Source of the DNA: JAVBLQ01 sp031553435
Lineage (GTDB): Bacteria; Bacteroidota; Bacteroidia; Bacteroidales; Azobacteroidaceae
Reading direction: 5' to 3'
Assembly: GCA_031553435.1 (NCBI GenBank)
Contig: JAVBLQ010000012.1
Location: 33,810 to 97,809, forward strand
DNA length: 64,000 bases
The position numbers and the translations under genes are program-made. The notes beneath the pieces are model-generated. The model saw only the letters and a list, made by a program, of their open reading frames with translations, was not told where the DNA came from and searched no databases. Below, piece after piece: positions 1 through 9,760 of this stretch; the stretch's first letter is position 1, and each line of letters opens with the position of its first letter.

Positions 1-1
1 C

Positions 2-493
2 TTTATGGGTACTGCAATCGATGATTATACAGCCAATACGATTCAGGCACAATTACTATTCCTTGATTCCAATGATCCGGGCAAAGATATATCGCTCTAC
101 ATCAACTCTCCCGGAGGTTCTGTTTATGCAGGTTATGGTATCTATGATACCATGCAGTTTATCAGCAGTAAAGTGTCAACCATTTGTACGGGAATGGCCG
201 CTTCTATGGCTGCTGTTCTTCTGGTAGCCGGAACTAAAGGAAAACGCTTTGCACTCAAACATTCAAGGGTGATGATTCATCAACCCCTGGGAGGTGCCCA
301 AGGACAAGCTTCCGATATCGAAATCACAGCCCGTGAAATATTAAAAATCAAAAAAGAAATCTATACAATTATTTCCGATCACTCCGGCCAACCCTACGAC
401 AAAGTTCTGCAAGACGGAGACCGCGACTTCTGGATGAATTCCGAAGAAGCCAAAGAATATGGAATGATTGATGAAATACTTACAAAAAAATAA
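2..493 (+). CDS. clpP: ClpP protease subunit (5' end cut by window edge)
   Basis: Proteolytic subunit of the cytoplasmic ClpXP protease. The reading frame is open to the left edge; the ATG at base 5 sits inside the conserved LGTAIDD-like region, so it is not the true start and an N-terminal piece is missing. Counting from that Met, the triad is visible as Ser67 (GMAAS), His92 (MIHQP) and Asp141 (DRDFW), with the NSPGGS oxyanion segment at 34-39. clpX follows after 32 bp in the usual clpP-clpX order, so the two are probably cotranscribed. Identity is secure from the motifs and neighbour. Confidence 0.97.
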   Translation, partial: FMGTAIDDYTANTIQAQLLFLDSNDPGKDISLYINSPGGSVYAGYGIYDTMQFISSKVSTICTGMAASMAAVLLVAGTKGKRFALKHSRVMIHQPLGGAQGQASDIEITAREILKIKKEIYTIISDHSGQPYDKVLQDGDRDFWMNSEEAKEYGMIDEILTKK

Positions 494-516
494 TTGACAA
501 TTCTCCCCTGTCAATT
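492..516. repeat. Short hairpin overlapping the clpP stop codon
   Basis: Perfect 8-bp inverted repeat AATTGACA/TGTCAATT with a 9-nt loop, beginning inside the clpP stop codon and filling most of the clpP-clpX gap. No T-run follows, so it does not look like a full terminator. It may affect mRNA stability or the ClpP:ClpX ratio. That role is inference. Confidence 0.5.
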
Positions 517-525
517 TTCAAAATT

Positions 526-1764
526 ATGGCTAAATCAAACGAATTTTGTAGTTTTTGCGGAAAACCTAAAAAGGAAGCAAGTCTGTTGGTTACCGGATTA
601 TACGGAAATATTTGCGATAGTTGCGTTGAACAAGCATATCAAATAGTTCGCGAATCCCAGGAACCTTCGAAAAAAGGAAAATCGGTTTTAAATTTCTCAA
701 AGAAAGATCTGCCTCATCCTGTCGAAATCAAAGAATTTCTGGATCAATATGTGATCGGACAAGATGATGCAAAAAGATATTTATCCGTTTCTGTCTATAA
801 TCATTACAAAAGATTGTTACAAAAAATAGAAACAGACGATGTAGAGATAGAAAAATCCAACATCATCATGGTTGGTGCCACCGGAACCGGAAAAACTTTA
901 TTGGCAAAAACCATTGCACGATTGTTGAAAGTTCCATTCACAATCGTAGATGCAACCGTATTAACTGAAGCCGGATATGTTGGAGAAGATATTGAAAGCA
1001 TATTGACCAGACTTCTGCAAGTAGCCGATTATAATGTCGAAGCAGCACAAAGAGGTATTGTTTTCATCGATGAAATCGACAAAATTGCAAGAAAAGGAGA
1101 CAACCCATCCATCACACGCGATGTGAGTGGCGAAGGTGTTCAACAAGGATTATTGAAACTACTCGAAGGATCCGTTGTCAATGTTCCGCCTCAGGGAGGA
1201 AGAAAACATCCGGATCAAAAAATGATCGCAGTAGATACCAAAAATATATTATTCATTTGTGGCGGAGCTTTTGACGGAATAGAGAAAAGGATAGCCCAAC
1301 GACTAAATACCAAGGTCGTGGGTTATGCAGCTACAATCAATCAAAAAGAAGTCGATAAAGAAAATCTGTTGCAATATATCAGTCCTCAGGATTTAAAATC
1401 TTTCGGACTAATTCCTGAAATTATAGGAAGGTTACCCATATTAACTTATCTAAACCCACTTGACAGAAAAACCTTACGAAGTATTCTTACAGAACCTAAA
1501 AATTCCATTATCAAACAATACATGAAATTGTTTGCAATGGATAATGTAGCGCTTACTTTTGACGAAGAAGTATTCGAATACATCGTTGACAAAGCCATTG
1601 AATACAAGCTGGGTGCAAGAGGATTAAGATCAATCGCCGAAGACATTATGATTGATGCTATGTTTCAAATACCTTCATCTAAAGAGAAAAAACTGCATAT
1701 TGACCTAAACTACGCCCAGGAAAAAGTCGAAAAATCTGAAACCAAACGACTTAGCGTAGCCTGA
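526..1764 (+). CDS. clpX: ATP-dependent Clp protease ATP-binding subunit ClpX
   Basis: AAA+ unfoldase that feeds tagged proteins to ClpP. 412 aa, normal for ClpX. The N-terminal C4 zinc-binding domain is visible (Cys8, Cys11, Cys30, Cys33), followed by Walker A GATGTGKT, Walker B VFIDEIDK, the GGAFDGIE region and a C-terminal small domain with the GARGLRS sensor-2 motif. It starts at ATG 526, just after a small hairpin that follows clpP; recQ follows after 16 bp. All features agree with a functional ClpX. Confidence 0.98.
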   Translation: MAKSNEFCSFCGKPKKEASLLVTGLYGNICDSCVEQAYQIVRESQEPSKKGKSVLNFSKKDLPHPVEIKEFLDQYVIGQDDAKRYLSVSVYNHYKRLLQKIETDDVEIEKSNIIMVGATGTGKTLLAKTIARLLKVPFTIVDATVLTEAGYVGEDIESILTRLLQVADYNVEAAQRGIVFIDEIDKIARKGDNPSITRDVSGEGVQQGLLKLLEGSVVNVPPQGGRKHPDQKMIAVDTKNILFICGGAFDGIEKRIAQRLNTKVVGYAATINQKEVDKENLLQYISPQDLKSFGLIPEIIGRLPILTYLNPLDRKTLRSILTEPKNSIIKQYMKLFAMDNVALTFDEEVFEYIVDKAIEYKLGARGLRSIAEDIMIDAMFQIPSSKEKKLHIDLNYAQEKVEKSETKRLSVA

Positions 1765-1780
1765 TAAATTGTATTTATAT

Positions 1781-3964
1781 ATGGCTAAAGATTTATTAAC
1801 AAATGAATTAAAAAAGAACTTTGGATTCGATACCTTTAAAGGAAATCAAGAAGCCGTAATCCGGAACGTTCTGGAAGGAAAAGATACCTTTGTATTAATG
1901 CCCACCGGCGGAGGAAAATCATTATGCTACCAACTTCCATCCCTTATGATGGGAGGAACTGCTATTGTTATTTCCCCCCTCATTGCTCTGATGAAAAACC
2001 AGGTTGATGCCATGCGTAATTTCAGTGAAGACAATGGGATTGCCCATTTCATCAATTCGTCATTAAACAAGGTAGCCATTGATCAGGTAAAAAATGATAT
2101 TCTTTCCGGAAAAACCAAACTTCTTTATGTAGCGCCGGAATCTTTAACCAAAGAAGAAAATATCGATTTCTTACGTCAGATAAAAATATCGTTCTATGCA
2201 ATCGATGAAGCTCACTGTATATCGGAATGGGGACACGATTTCCGTCCGGAATACCGGCGGATCAGACCTATAGTCAATGAAATAGGAAAACATCCGTTGA
2301 TTGCACTTACAGCAACTGCGACTCCAAAAGTCCAGCATGATATTCAAAAAAACCTGGGGATGATGGATGCTACCGTTTACAAATCATCATTCAACAGAGC
2401 TAATTTGTATTATGAAGTAAGACAAAAAACAAACGATATCGACAGAGAAATTGTCAAATATATCAAAGCCAATGCCGGAAAGTCAGGAATCGTCTATTGC
2501 CTTTCCCGCAAAAAAGTGGAAGATTTTACCGAAGTACTCAAAGCAAACGGAATCAATGCGCTGGCCTACCATGCCGGAATGGATTCCCAAACCCGTTCGG
2601 GAAACCAGGACGCATTTCTAATGGAAAGTGCAGATGTTATCGTTGCAACCATCGCCTTTGGTATGGGCATTGACAAACCAGATGTTCGATATGTAATCCA
2701 TTATGACATTCCTAAGAGCCTTGAAGGTTACTATCAGGAAACAGGCCGTTCGGGAAGAGATGGAGGCGAAGGAAAATGCATCGTTTTTTACTCTAATAAA
2801 GACTTGCTGAAATTGGAAAAATTCATGCAGGGAAAACCTGTTTCCGAACAAGAAATCGGCAAACAACTATTGGAAGAAACCAGAGCCTACGCGGAAGCGT
2901 CTATCTGTCGCAGAAAAATATTACTGCATTATTTTGGGGAAGAATATACAGAAGAGAATTGTGGAAATTGTGATAATTGTTTAAATCCGAAAAAACAAGT
3001 GGAAGCTAAAGAATTACTAACAACAGTACTAGAAACTGTAGTCGCATTAAAAGAAAAATTTAAAGCAGATTATGTCATTAATGTTATTTTAGGAAAAGAA
3101 ACATCTGACATAGAATCTTATGGACATCAAGACCTGGAAATCTTCGGTTGCGGAACCGATGAAGATGAAAAAACATGGAACGCTGTCATTCGGCAAGCCA
3201 TGATCGCAGGATATTTAGATAAAGACATAGAAAACTATGGCTTATTAAAAATAACAGCAGCAGGAAAAAAATTCTTAAATAATCCGGTATCTTTCAAAAT
3301 CGTCAAAGACGGTGAATTTGATGAAGATGAAAACACCGAAGATGTACCGATGAGAGGCGGAGCAACATCAGCCGTTGATCCGGTACTCTACTCCATCATG
3401 AAAGATCTAAGGAAAAAATTATCTAAAAAATTAGATGTTCCCCCTTACGTTATTTTTCAGGACCCTTCATTGGAAGCCATGGCCACAACATATCCGATTA
3501 CACTCGACGAATTGCAAAATATTCCGGGAGTAGGTTCGGGAAAAGCCAAACGTTACGGGCTAGAATTTATCAACATCATCAAAAAACATGTTGAAGAAAA
3601 TGAAATAATCAGACCTGAAGACCTTCGTGTCCGCACAGTTGCCAACAAATCAAAATTAAAAGTCTATATCGTTCAAAGCATCGACCGTAAAGTAGCTCTT
3701 GATGATATTGCACTCACAAAAGGCTTGGAATTCAACGAACTTCTGGATGAAATCGAAGCCATTGTATATTCAGGAACAAAAATCAACGTCGATTATTTTC
3801 TCACAGAAGTAATGGACGAAGATCACGAAGAAGACATATATTCTTACTTCAAAGAATCAGAAACAGACGATCTTGAAACTGCAATCAACGAACTGGGAAA
3901 TACTTATACAGAAGAAGAAATTCGTTTGGTCAGAATCAAGTTTATATCTGAGATGGCTAATTAA
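1781..3964 (+). CDS. recQ: ATP-dependent DNA helicase RecQ
   Basis: 3'-5' superfamily 2 DNA helicase of recombination and repair. Walker A (TGGGKS), DEAH box (AIDEAHC), helicase motif VI (QETGRSGRDG), a RecQ zinc-binding segment (CRR..CGNCDNC) and an HRDC-like domain (LRKKLS...IPGVGSGKAKRYG) occur in order. About 120 acidic residues follow the HRDC, longer than the E. coli enzyme; this tail resembles the extra C-terminal helical domain of Bacteroidota RecQ. ATG 1781 (MAKDLL) is preferred to an in-frame TTG at 1769. It is probably cotranscribed with clpX. Confidence 0.96.
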   Translation: MAKDLLTNELKKNFGFDTFKGNQEAVIRNVLEGKDTFVLMPTGGGKSLCYQLPSLMMGGTAIVISPLIALMKNQVDAMRNFSEDNGIAHFINSSLNKVAIDQVKNDILSGKTKLLYVAPESLTKEENIDFLRQIKISFYAIDEAHCISEWGHDFRPEYRRIRPIVNEIGKHPLIALTATATPKVQHDIQKNLGMMDATVYKSSFNRANLYYEVRQKTNDIDREIVKYIKANAGKSGIVYCLSRKKVEDFTEVLKANGINALAYHAGMDSQTRSGNQDAFLMESADVIVATIAFGMGIDKPDVRYVIHYDIPKSLEGYYQETGRSGRDGGEGKCIVFYSNKDLLKLEKFMQGKPVSEQEIGKQLLEETRAYAEASICRRKILLHYFGEEYTEENCGNCDNCLNPKKQVEAKELLTTVLETVVALKEKFKADYVINVILGKETSDIESYGHQDLEIFGCGTDEDEKTWNAVIRQAMIAGYLDKDIENYGLLKITAAGKKFLNNPVSFKIVKDGEFDEDENTEDVPMRGGATSAVDPVLYSIMKDLRKKLSKKLDVPPYVIFQDPSLEAMATTYPITLDELQNIPGVGSGKAKRYGLEFINIIKKHVEENEIIRPEDLRVRTVANKSKLKVYIVQSIDRKVALDDIALTKGLEFNELLDEIEAIVYSGTKINVDYFLTEVMDEDHEEDIYSYFKESETDDLETAINELGNTYTEEEIRLVRIKFISEMAN

Positions 3965-3979
3965 TTGGAAAAAATTAAT

Positions 3980-3987
3980 TACATTTG
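3980..3987 (+). promoter_or_regulatory. Probable -7 box upstream of guaB
   Basis: TACATTTG matches the Bacteroidota -7 consensus TAnnTTTG and lies 30 bp before the guaB ATG. No TTTG box is seen at the usual 19-20 bp spacing, so the promoter is only half supported. Confidence 0.4.
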
Positions 3988-4016
3988 CACGCAATAAATT
4001 TTAAAGCTCCTTTTAT

Positions 4017-5492
4017 ATGTCATTTATTGCAGATAAGATTATTATTGACGGATTAACTTTCGACGATGTATTGTTAATTCCAGCCTACTCAGAAGTATTA
4101 CCACGGAACGTTAATTTATCAACCAATTTTTCCAGGAATATTAAATTAAATATTCCAATGGTTTCAGCTGCAATGGATACGGTGACCGAGGCAAAATTGG
4201 CCATTGCCATTGCCCGTGAAGGCGGAATTGGTGTCATACATAAAAATATGACCATCGAAGAGCAAGCCAAGCAAATCCGGTCTGTCAAAAGAGCTGAAAA
4301 TGGGATGATATCCAATCCTGTGAGCATCAAAAGAGGTAAAACGGTTGCCGATGCATTAGCCATCATGGCCGATTATAAAATAGGTGGAATACCTGTTGTA
4401 GACGATGAAAATCATTTGGTAGGTATTGTAACCAACCGCGATCTCAGATTCCAGCGGCAAATGGATAAGCTGATTGACGATGTTATGACATCCAAAAATC
4501 TGGTAACTACCAATCAATCAACTAATCTGGAAGCAGCTGCAGATATTTTGCAACAACATAAAATAGAAAAACTACCGGTTGTAGACAACCAGAACAAACT
4601 GATCGGCCTCATCACCTACAAAGATATTACCAAAGCGAAAGACAAACCTTCGGCATGCAAAGACTCAAACGGAAGATTGCGTGTAGCAGCCGGAGTGGGA
4701 GTGACATACGATACTTTCGACCGGATAGATGCCCTTGTCGAAGCATCTGCCGATGCAATTATTATCGATACGGCTCACGGACATTCAAAAGGTGTATTGG
4801 AAGCTTTGAAAGAAGCAAAAAAACGATACTCAAATGTTGATATCGTTGTTGGAAATATCGCCACCGCCGAGGCTGCCAAAATGTTGGCTGATGCTGGAGC
4901 AGATGCCGTTAAGGTAGGTATTGGCCCCGGTTCTATTTGTACCACACGAATCATTGCCGGAGTTGGTGTTCCCCAACTTTCAGCCATTTATGATGTCGCA
5001 AAAGCATTAAAAGGAACAGGAGTTCCTGTAATTGCCGATGGAGGACTTCGTTATTCCGGAGATATTGTTAAAGCTTTGGCTGCCGGAGGTTCATCCGTAA
5101 TGATGGGCTCCCTGTTAGCCGGAGTAGAAGAATCTCCCGGAGAGACAATCATTTACAACGGACGTAAGTTCAAGTCCTATCGCGGAATGGGTTCGTTGGA
5201 AGCCATGCAAAAAGGCTCCAAAGACCGTTATTTCCAAGATGTAGAAGACGATATAAAGAAACTGGTTCCGGAAGGAATTGCAGCACGGGTTCCATACAAA
5301 GGAACACTTTTTGAAGTAATTTACCAAATGGTTGGAGGATTGAGAGCCGGAATGGGTTATTGTGGCGCTGCAAATATCGACACTCTGCATGAAGCCAAAT
5401 TCACAAGAATCACTAATGCCGGAGTCGCAGAAAGCCATCCACACGATGTTGCTATCACCCAAGAGGCTCCTAATTATAGCCGGGGCGAATAA
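4017..5492 (+). CDS. guaB: Inosine-5'-monophosphate dehydrogenase
   Basis: Oxidises IMP to XMP with NAD+, the committed step of GMP synthesis; guaA, the next enzyme, lies at 51.6-53.2 kb. 491 aa, family-typical. The TIM-barrel is interrupted by two CBS domains (about residues 95-205). The catalytic loop GPGSICTTR with its active-site Cys, the DGGLRYSGD phosphate-binding region and the flap YKG are visible. Starts at ATG 4017 downstream of a TACATTTG box. The 67-bp gap to the next gene shows no terminator hairpin. Confidence 0.98.
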   Translation: MSFIADKIIIDGLTFDDVLLIPAYSEVLPRNVNLSTNFSRNIKLNIPMVSAAMDTVTEAKLAIAIAREGGIGVIHKNMTIEEQAKQIRSVKRAENGMISNPVSIKRGKTVADALAIMADYKIGGIPVVDDENHLVGIVTNRDLRFQRQMDKLIDDVMTSKNLVTTNQSTNLEAAADILQQHKIEKLPVVDNQNKLIGLITYKDITKAKDKPSACKDSNGRLRVAAGVGVTYDTFDRIDALVEASADAIIIDTAHGHSKGVLEALKEAKKRYSNVDIVVGNIATAEAAKMLADAGADAVKVGIGPGSICTTRIIAGVGVPQLSAIYDVAKALKGTGVPVIADGGLRYSGDIVKALAAGGSSVMMGSLLAGVEESPGETIIYNGRKFKSYRGMGSLEAMQKGSKDRYFQDVEDDIKKLVPEGIAARVPYKGTLFEVIYQMVGGLRAGMGYCGAANIDTLHEAKFTRITNAGVAESHPHDVAITQEAPNYSRGE

Positions 5493-5559
5493 ATTATATA
5501 ATTTTTTACTGTTTTTACCGTTAAAATCGTTAGAGTTTTTAATTTAAGCATCTAAAAAA

Positions 5560-7488
5560 ATGAAAAAACAATTTCTTACCTTAATATTGGGAGGTCTGAC
5601 ATTTCTTGCAAATGCCCAAAATGATCCTACTGTTATGAAAGTCAACGGAAAGGATATAAAAAAATCCGAATTCGAATATTTGTATAAGAAAAATAATACA
5701 GATATCTCATTAAATGAATACGTTGAGCTATTTAAAAATTTCAAACTGAAAGTTGCGGAAGCCGAATCCCAAGGAATCGATACTACATCTGCTTTCAAAA
5801 AAGAACTGGCGGAAAACAGAAAACAACTTGCTCAACAATATGAAAGTAAACGCGTACTGAACGAAGCTCTTATTCGTCAGGAATATGAAAGAATGAACGA
5901 AGACAGAGAAATCTCTCTTCTTTTTATTCCGATGATCGAAAACAATACATCTTCTTCTCCTCAAATACTTCCGGCCGACACATTAAATGTTTATAACAAA
6001 GCACAACAAATCCGTCAAAGACTGATAGATGGTGAAAGCTTTGAAAAAGTAGGAACTGAATTTGCCAATGACAAAAGCAATCTTTTCAATGGATGGCTAT
6101 CGGCAACCAGGATGCTTTATCCGATAGAATCAACAGCTTACACTACAGAAATCGGTAAAATAAGCCAACCGGTGAGAATAAATACCGGATACATCCTGAT
6201 CAAAGTATTGAATAAAAGACCATCCAGAGGAGAAATCAATGCAGCTCACATCATGGTTATGTGTCAGGCAGGAGCAGATTCTACTCAAGTGGAAGAAGCC
6301 AGCAAAAAAGCTGATCAAATCTATCAACGTGTAATGTCCGGCGAAGATTTTGCCACACTGGCCAAAGAATTATCGGATGATAAAGGATCCGGACAAAACG
6401 GAGGCGACCTTTCCTGGTTCCAAACAGGTCAAATGGTTCCCGAATTTGAAAATGCAGCTTTCGGATTGCAAAATATCGGAGATATAACCCAACCTGTTCG
6501 TTCCCAATTTGGATTCCATATCATTAAGTTATTAGGTAAAAGAGGTATTCCTTCCTATGATGATGTTAAAAACAATATTATAACCTTTTTCAGTAGAAGC
6601 GAAAAATACATGGATCTTTATCAACCCTGGTGGGATCAGTTGAAAAAGAAATATAAATATGTTCCGAACAAAGTATCTGAAAAAAATCTATACGCACTTG
6701 CATCTATCAATTTTCCGTCAGATTCGACTTTCATCTCCAAAGAAGCAAATAACAAAGGCGTATTGTTTACTTTGTCTGCAAAACCATACACAGTTGCAGA
6801 TTTCATTACATTCCTTAAAAAAGAAGGAAGATCTCCTTTCTTTTTGTCAACCGATTTTTTGAAAGAAAGATTATTTGCTTATGAAACAAGAGCTTTGGAG
6901 AAAGAAGAAGACAGTCATTTGGAAGATAATTATCCTGAATTCCGGAATCTGATGAAAGAATACAGAGACGGATTCTTGTCTTACGAAATTACACAAAATG
7001 AAGTTTGGGGAAAAGCGCCTAAAGATACCGTTGGGTTAACCAGCTTTTTTGACAAACATAAAAAAGATTACACTTGGGATCAGCCAAGATACAAAGGATG
7101 CGTCGTGCTTTGCAAAAATGACACAATCAAGAATGATATAACAAAAATGATTTCTGGTTTGAGTGTTGACGATGCTGTTGATCTCATCAAAACCACATAT
7201 CAGAATGATAAAACCAATCCCGTAAAAATAGAACGGGGAGTTTTTGCACAAGGTAGTAACCAATATGTGGACGAAGTTATTTTCAAAACAAAAAAAGCAG
7301 ATGCAAACACTAGATATCCGGAATTTTATATAATGGGTAAAATGATTGACCAACCCGAATCATATTCCGATGTAGGAGGTTTGATTATTTCCGATTATCA
7401 AAATTATCTGGAACAGGAATGGATCAATACACTTAAAGCAAAATATCCGATAGTTTTATATCCGAATATTTTGAAAACAATCAAATAA
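5560..7488 (+). CDS. Periplasmic peptidylprolyl isomerase with parvulin-type domains
   Basis: Secreted chaperone/isomerase of 642 aa. It has a cleavable signal peptide (about residues 1-19, ending ANAQ), a SurA-like N region (KVNGKDIKKSEFEYLY), a degenerate rotamase-like segment (about 120-220) and a clear parvulin domain (about 225-325, with AAHIMV...GGDLSWF...FGFHIIKLL). The remaining C-terminal half has no domain I recognise. First of four consecutive envelope genes leading into mutL, so it probably helps outer-membrane proteins fold. Only the second rotamase looks intact. Exact substrates are unknown. Confidence 0.88.
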   Translation: MKKQFLTLILGGLTFLANAQNDPTVMKVNGKDIKKSEFEYLYKKNNTDISLNEYVELFKNFKLKVAEAESQGIDTTSAFKKELAENRKQLAQQYESKRVLNEALIRQEYERMNEDREISLLFIPMIENNTSSSPQILPADTLNVYNKAQQIRQRLIDGESFEKVGTEFANDKSNLFNGWLSATRMLYPIESTAYTTEIGKISQPVRINTGYILIKVLNKRPSRGEINAAHIMVMCQAGADSTQVEEASKKADQIYQRVMSGEDFATLAKELSDDKGSGQNGGDLSWFQTGQMVPEFENAAFGLQNIGDITQPVRSQFGFHIIKLLGKRGIPSYDDVKNNIITFFSRSEKYMDLYQPWWDQLKKKYKYVPNKVSEKNLYALASINFPSDSTFISKEANNKGVLFTLSAKPYTVADFITFLKKEGRSPFFLSTDFLKERLFAYETRALEKEEDSHLEDNYPEFRNLMKEYRDGFLSYEITQNEVWGKAPKDTVGLTSFFDKHKKDYTWDQPRYKGCVVLCKNDTIKNDITKMISGLSVDDAVDLIKTTYQNDKTNPVKIERGVFAQGSNQYVDEVIFKTKKADANTRYPEFYIMGKMIDQPESYSDVGGLIISDYQNYLEQEWINTLKAKYPIVLYPNILKTIK

Positions 7489-7499
7489 ATCAAAAACGA

Positions 7500-8351
7500 A
7501 TGAGACAGATTTTCTTAATCATCTTCATATTGTTATTGATTGGACAGTCTTGCAAAAACGGATCATCAAATTCAGGAGAATCAATCGTTACCATCGGAAA
7601 TAATGTTTTGACAAGGGATGAAGTCGAAGCATTTATTCCGGTGGGAACTTCCAGTGAAGACAGTATCATAGCTGCCGAAAGTTATGTCCGGAGCTGGATA
7701 CGGGATGTCCTTTTATACAACATCGCTTCCAAAAACATAAAAAATGAAGATGAAATTGATCAATTGGTCGAAAATTACCGGAGATCTCTGATCTCATACC
7801 AATATCAGGAACAATTGCTCAAAGAAAAAATGTCTACAGAAATTTCCGAGGCAGAAATGCTTAAATATTATGAAGAAAATGGAAATATATTTATTCTGGA
7901 TAAAAATTTAGTACAAGGATTATTTCTAAAAATACCATCTAATTCGCCGGATATTAACAAAGTACAAGGATGGTACCGTTCAACCTCCGGCAAAGATCTC
8001 GAAAATATTGAAAAATACAGTGTTCGGTATGCCAGCATTTATGATTACTTTTACGACCGCTGGGTTGATCTGGATGAAGAACTAAGCAAAATGCCTAATA
8101 CTTCTCCTGACCGGATGAGTCGTTTGCTGAAAAACAGGTGTCTCATGGAATCAGATTCGATTTACACTTATTTTTTAAATGTAACGAAAATTTTATCCGT
8201 AGGAGATAAAGCTCCTTTTGAATATGCCAAAGCAAATATTAAAGAGATTATCTTAAATCAGAAAAGATTGGATTTTATTCACCGGTTTGAAGAAGATCTG
8301 TATAACTCGGCGTTAAAAAAAGGAGAAATTAAATTCTCTGAAACACGTTGA
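7500..8351 (+). CDS. SurA-N-like lipoprotein without a rotamase domain
   Basis: 283-aa predicted lipoprotein: hydrophobic signal ending in the lipobox IGQSC (Cys at residue 18). Downstream, IVTIGNNVLTRDEVEAFIP resembles the opening of SurA/PpiC chaperones, but no parvulin domain is present, so it would be a pure chaperone-like relative. It starts 11 bp after the isomerase gene and is followed by surA, indicating one transcription unit for periplasmic folding. The family assignment rests on context and the weak N-terminal resemblance. Confidence 0.7.
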   Translation: MRQIFLIIFILLLIGQSCKNGSSNSGESIVTIGNNVLTRDEVEAFIPVGTSSEDSIIAAESYVRSWIRDVLLYNIASKNIKNEDEIDQLVENYRRSLISYQYQEQLLKEKMSTEISEAEMLKYYEENGNIFILDKNLVQGLFLKIPSNSPDINKVQGWYRSTSGKDLENIEKYSVRYASIYDYFYDRWVDLDEELSKMPNTSPDRMSRLLKNRCLMESDSIYTYFLNVTKILSVGDKAPFEYAKANIKEIILNQKRLDFIHRFEEDLYNSALKKGEIKFSETR

Positions 8352-8362
8352 AACTTTCAACT
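8348..8362. repeat. Heptad palindrome GTTGAAA-C-TTTCAAC
   Basis: A single GTTGAAA unit and its exact inverse separated by one base, overlapping the stop codon of the lipoprotein gene. It is the smallest member of the intergenic heptad-hairpin family seen across this window. Confidence 0.55.
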
Positions 8363-8389
8363 TTTATCATTAAAATTAAACATTAAACA

Positions 8390-9760
8390 ATGAAAAGATA
8401 CCTGTTTATACCCTTGTGTTTTTTAATTATAAGTATATTTTCTTCTGAAATAAAAGCTCAAAACAATGTAATCGATGAAGTTGCATGGGTTGTGGGAGAT
8501 GAAGCTATCCTTAAATCAGATGTAGAAAATGCACGTCTTCAAATGCAATATGAAGGAGAGCGCATCGACGGAGATCCTTATTGTGTAATTCCGGAGCAAC
8601 TGGCTATTCAAAAATTATATCTGCATCAGGCCAAACTAGATAGTATCATCGTGACAGACTCAGAAGTGTTGCAAAACGTTGAAAACTGGGTAAATTATGT
8701 AATGGGACAAATAGGATCCAAAGAAAAAATGGAAGAATATTTCAACAAACCCATATCACAAATCAGGGAAGAAAGAAGAGAGGCATTGAAAGAGCAACAA
8801 ACCATCCGCCTTGTTCAACAAAAAATAATCGGAGATGTCAAAATGACACCTGCCGAAATTCGCAGATATTATACAAGCCTTCCCCAGGATAGTTTGCCTT
8901 TTATTCCAACAACAGTTGAAACACAAATTATCACTTTGGAACCTAAAATTCCTATACAGGAAATTGATAATATCAAAGCTAAACTCAGAGAATTTTCAGA
9001 AGATGTAAACAGTGGGAAAAAAGACTTTGCAACATTGGCTCGTCTTTGGTCTGAAGATAAAGGAAGTGCGATGCGGGGAGGAGAATTGGGATTCATGGGA
9101 AAAGGGATGTTAGACCCAGCCTTCGCCGCAGTAGCTTTTTCTCTGACAGATCCTAAAAAAGTTTCCAAAATCGTAGAATCCGAGTACGGATACCACATCA
9201 TTCAATTGATTGAAAAGAGAGGAGACAGAATTAACTGTCGCCATATTCTTTTAAAACCCAGAGTATCCGATAAAGAATTGAAAACTGCAACTCTTAGATT
9301 GGACTCCATAGCTAACGATATTAGAAATGGAAAATTTACTTTTGAAGATGCAGCTTCTTACATTTCATATGATAAGGATACCCGTAACAACAAAGGTTTG
9401 ATGGTCAATCAAAACCAGGAAAGTGATTATTTCGGAACTTCTAAATTTGAAATGCAGGAACTACCCCAGGAAGTGGGTAAAGTTGTGTATATCATGAAAC
9501 CCGGCGAAATTTCCAAACCGTTTACCATGATCAATAGTAAACAAAAAGAAGTAGTAGCTATTGTTAAATTAAAATCCAGGACAGAAGGACATAAAGCCAA
9601 TATTTCTGATGACTTCCAGGCTTTAAAAGCTATTGTTGAAAATAAAAAGAAACAGGAAATCCTTCAAAAATGGATTAGACAAAAACAGGAATCAACCTAT
9701 ATCCGCATCAATGACAATTGGAAAAATTGTGATTTCAAAAGTGATGGATGGATCAAATGA
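8390..9760 (+). CDS. surA: Periplasmic chaperone SurA (peptidylprolyl isomerase)
   Basis: 456 aa with a signal peptide (ends about KAQ, residue 24). The N-terminal SurA fold begins IDEVAWVVGDEAILKSDV; two rotamase regions follow: about 170-280 (GELGFMGKGMLDPAF...YGYHIIQLIEKRGD) and a more divergent one from about 285 (INCRHILLKPRVS). SurA escorts outer-membrane proteins through the periplasm. It overlaps the next gene by four bases (ATGA), implying translational coupling with the OstA-like protein. Confidence 0.92.
   Translation: MKRYLFIPLCFLIISIFSSEIKAQNNVIDEVAWVVGDEAILKSDVENARLQMQYEGERIDGDPYCVIPEQLAIQKLYLHQAKLDSIIVTDSEVLQNVENWVNYVMGQIGSKEKMEEYFNKPISQIREERREALKEQQTIRLVQQKIIGDVKMTPAEIRRYYTSLPQDSLPFIPTTVETQIITLEPKIPIQEIDNIKAKLREFSEDVNSGKKDFATLARLWSEDKGSAMRGGELGFMGKGMLDPAFAAVAFSLTDPKKVSKIVESEYGYHIIQLIEKRGDRINCRHILLKPRVSDKELKTATLRLDSIANDIRNGKFTFEDAASYISYDKDTRNNKGLMVNQNQESDYFGTSKFEMQELPQEVGKVVYIMKPGEISKPFTMINSKQKEVVAIVKLKSRTEGHKANISDDFQALKAIVENKKKQEILQKWIRQKQESTYIRINDNWKNCDFKSDGWIK

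Noticed and set aside
492..516. clpP-clpX hairpin as a terminator
   Set aside because: Short 8-bp A+T-rich stem with no T-run; clpX almost certainly needs read-through.
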